Assembly: GCF_001050155.1 (NCBI RefSeq) | Contig: NZ_LFVY01000022.1 | Location: 1 to 64,000 of the forward strand | DNA length: 64,000 bases | Source of the DNA: Nitratireductor soli | Lineage (GTDB): Bacteria > Pseudomonadota > Alphaproteobacteria > Rhizobiales > Rhizobiaceae | Direction of reading: 5' to 3' | Shown here: piece by piece, positions 63,201-64,000 of the stretch | Position numbering within the stretch: the stretch's first letter is position 1 | How the letters are laid out: each line of letters begins with the position of its first letter | Notes under the pieces: model-generated | What the model was told of the DNA's origin: nothing | The model's database searches: none | What the model saw: the letters and a program-made list of their open reading frames with translations, nothing else | Position numbers and translations under genes: made by a program

Positions 63201-64000
63201 GTGACCTCCGCCTATTCGGAAACCAATTACGACCTGTTCGGCCGGCGCCGAGCGCTCGCCCAGACCTATGGCGTGGTCTACACGCCGGACCCGGTCTGGA
63301 CCGTCGACGCCGGTTTCGAGGCCGGCAGTGTCGAGGATAGCCGCATCAATGCCAAGACAGGCAAGGAGTACTCCGATTTCGAGCGCTATGCCGGCTCACT
63401 CAGCCTGGGCTTCAAGGAAGATGAGCTGGGCCTCAGCTCCCGCGTGCGCGGCGAAGCGCGCCTCGAACGATCCGACGACGGCAGCCGCAACCGCAACACG
63501 TATCTGATGAGCGCCGGCTTGGCCTGGAAACATGATGAGAGCGGCCGGCTGCTCGGCAATATCGACGCGGTCATTACCGATGCCGATGCCGGGACCTACT
63601 ACAATGGCGACTATGTCGAAGGCTCCATCGGCTACGCCTATCGGCCGATCGACAATGATCTGCTGAATGCACTGTTCCGCTACACCTATCTGCGCGATCT
63701 GCCTGGGAACGACCAGATCAGTAGCCTGTCGCGATCGACCAACGGGCCAGAGCAACGCAGCCATATCGTCTCGGCGGACCTCACCTACGACCTGTTGCCA
63801 TGGCTTTCGGTCGGCGGCAAATACGCCATGCGCATGGGCGAGATCCGCCAGCGCAAGACCGACGGCAGCGGCGCCTTCGGTGCCTGGGAGGAATCGACCG
63901 CGCATCTCGGCATCCTGCGGACCGATCTGCACATCGTGAAGAACTGGGATGCGCTGCTGGAAGGCCGGGCCTTCTTCCTGCCCGATATCAAGTCGACCGA
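60279..64000 (+). CDS. Very large outer-membrane protein, N-terminal part (open at window end)
   Basis: One frame stays open for 1240 codons from ATG 60279 to the window end. A signal peptide (about 1-29, FLLATSALSFAVAMYADSGV) is followed by a Pro-rich segment, then beta-sandwich, Ig-like modules (about 180-420), a RGLYGASAVLRSP...FGDPRFQ...RDEFLGTGGSAYFLKRQ region and GEDYNIDYLQGVVILDKPVS, blocks I recognise from a family of giant outer-membrane proteins with a C-terminal barrel. The later part (from about 660) is dense in alternating aromatic beta strands typical of a barrel. No specific function can be named. The start has only a weak GGAA site. Confidence 0.75.
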   Translation, partial: MKRSRTRFLLATSALSFAVAMYADSGVAADLRGGVEPIPEPPVFVPEPRPARAAIFDNQPVYKGGDELPIYMGDDLPPLLEMGGACEGAACPAMVRGKVLDNSQTSPLRIGENTEQAMGGDRPSLPFMISVDGQVVDESGAIRNEGAFGVGADARPVDRQRKTDVDLSAVDIQVKFDGLDQEPLLNVSTMPMRRAYRPGEPVQFYATSNYPAFINRGEIRIYDNRREHSRKPVAVIPIRVNSEAGWVMPADPGGDYTYVLRVYDDRGRFDETVPLTLVGTRGEIIPDSGDAIAPGKAEDRTAFRNIPVYGGAVTVYGRNVPEGYGIVAFDELVPLDANGTFVTQRILPPGQHAVDIAVDGTSKGGGLYFSRDVNIPTSDWFYVALADFTIGKRTGDDGIEDVRSGEYDKVWQTGRLAFYLRGKIKGKFLLTAAADTGEDDIKNLFKDLDARDPKELLRRIDPDKYYPVYGDDSKSVDDAPTSGKFYVRLERGDSHVMWGNYKTKISGTRFLQVDRGLYGASAVLRSPGNTSFGDPRFQATGFAAQPETLPQRDEFLGTGGSAYFLKRQKVITGSETLHIEYRDKVTGRLIERRALAYGEDYNIDYLQGVVILDKPVSQATAERGPVRDGALGGYTTYIVAQYEYRARLGEADDYVFGGRAERWLKDSLRVGVTGMADNTGSADQRVYGADVRIRRSDTTYIDGEIAYSKGPGFGTSRSTDGGLTISDTPTAGRPDTKATAWSLRGQMDLKDFKQFGIPGTIGGYYESKDAGFSSVTEQITIDERLWGAHANLPLTTTMDLDVSYDDYSNGEGRRRSETEASVSWEFDAYWKAAFGVSYSKLYAPGSVASGKSGYDGTRLDAGVRIDYKQDEDTGYYGFAQTTVDRKGGIKKNDRYGVGAEMQITEKIGAEGEISWGPSGIGGLAGLTYSPTAEDKYYVGYRLDPDRANDGNYGYDLVGADRGAIVAGVKKRINDVTSAYSETNYDLFGRRRALAQTYGVVYTPDPVWTVDAGFEAGSVEDSRINAKTGKEYSDFERYAGSLSLGFKEDELGLSSRVRGEARLERSDDGSRNRNTYLMSAGLAWKHDESGRLLGNIDAVITDADAGTYYNGDYVEGSIGYAYRPIDNDLLNALFRYTYLRDLPGNDQISSLSRSTNGPEQRSHIVSADLTYDLLPWLSVGGKYAMRMGEIRQRKTDGSGAFGAWEESTAHLGILRTDLHIVKNWDALLEGRAFFLPDIKST

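Noticed and set aside
1-64000. CRISPR arrays, rRNA, tRNA genes
   Set aside because: No regularly spaced direct repeats and no rRNA or tRNA-like segments were noticed while reading; a dedicated scan was not possible.

Overview
The window looks like chromosomal DNA of a high-GC alphaproteobacterium of the order Hyphomicrobiales (Rhizobiales), most likely near the Phyllobacteriaceae (Mesorhizobium, Nitratireductor, Aminobacter and relatives). This rests on four things: a type I gene transfer agent (GTA) structural cluster, a feuN-feuP-feuQ set, the order ccmIEFH-degP-two-component pair-glnE-pleC, and several copies of palindromic intergenic repeats of a rhizobial type. No rRNA, tRNA or CRISPR array was seen. 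The genus is an inference.

Bases 1-14520 carry a GTA head-tail cluster in canonical order. It begins inside the portal gene and runs through the g3.5-type membrane protein, prohead protease, major capsid, head-tail connectors, major tail protein, tail chaperones, a short tape measure, three distal tail/baseplate proteins including an NlpC/P60-like peptidase, and the large TIM-barrel tail protein, followed by a small holin-like gene. The most unusual feature is a foreign-looking block at 115-2684 between the portal and g3.5. It holds a two-piece polymorphic-toxin-like gene, split by one in-frame TGA, followed by two related, immunity-like genes, one with an internal duplication.

Bases 14640-19303 and onward are core envelope and cytochrome genes: FeuN-like periplasmic protein, FeuP/FeuQ two-component system, a small lipoprotein, then cytochrome c maturation genes ccmI, ccmE, ccmF, ccmH (to 21959). 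A fused alpha/beta-hydrolase-OsmC protein, a DegP protease and an OmpR-type regulator/kinase pair follow. A 264-bp MITE-like element sits exactly between that regulator and its kinase. Then come glnE (nitrogen control), a PleC-type cell-cycle kinase and aminopeptidase N.

Bases 36000-50650 are metabolic and housekeeping genes with little operon structure: an orphan molybdopterin dehydrogenase subunit, a DMT exporter, an XRE/MmyB-type regulator with a divergent membrane gene, an outer-membrane barrel, a uracil-DNA glycosylase with an incomplete Fe-S ligand set, UPF0314 protein, ETF-ubiquinone oxidoreductase, a TPR methyltransferase, an endonuclease/exonuclease/phosphatase-family protein, a LysR regulator and AMP nucleosidase.

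Bases 50700-64000 hold two very small membrane/secreted proteins, a glutathione transferase, a DUF2147 protein and a complete iron-siderophore-type ABC importer. The binding protein is divergent from the permease-permease-ATPase operon, with a TGA-N9-TCA palindrome between them. A Sel1-repeat protein, a biotin-dependent acyl-CoA carboxylase alpha subunit and the first 1240 codons of a very large outer-membrane protein that runs off the right edge complete the window.
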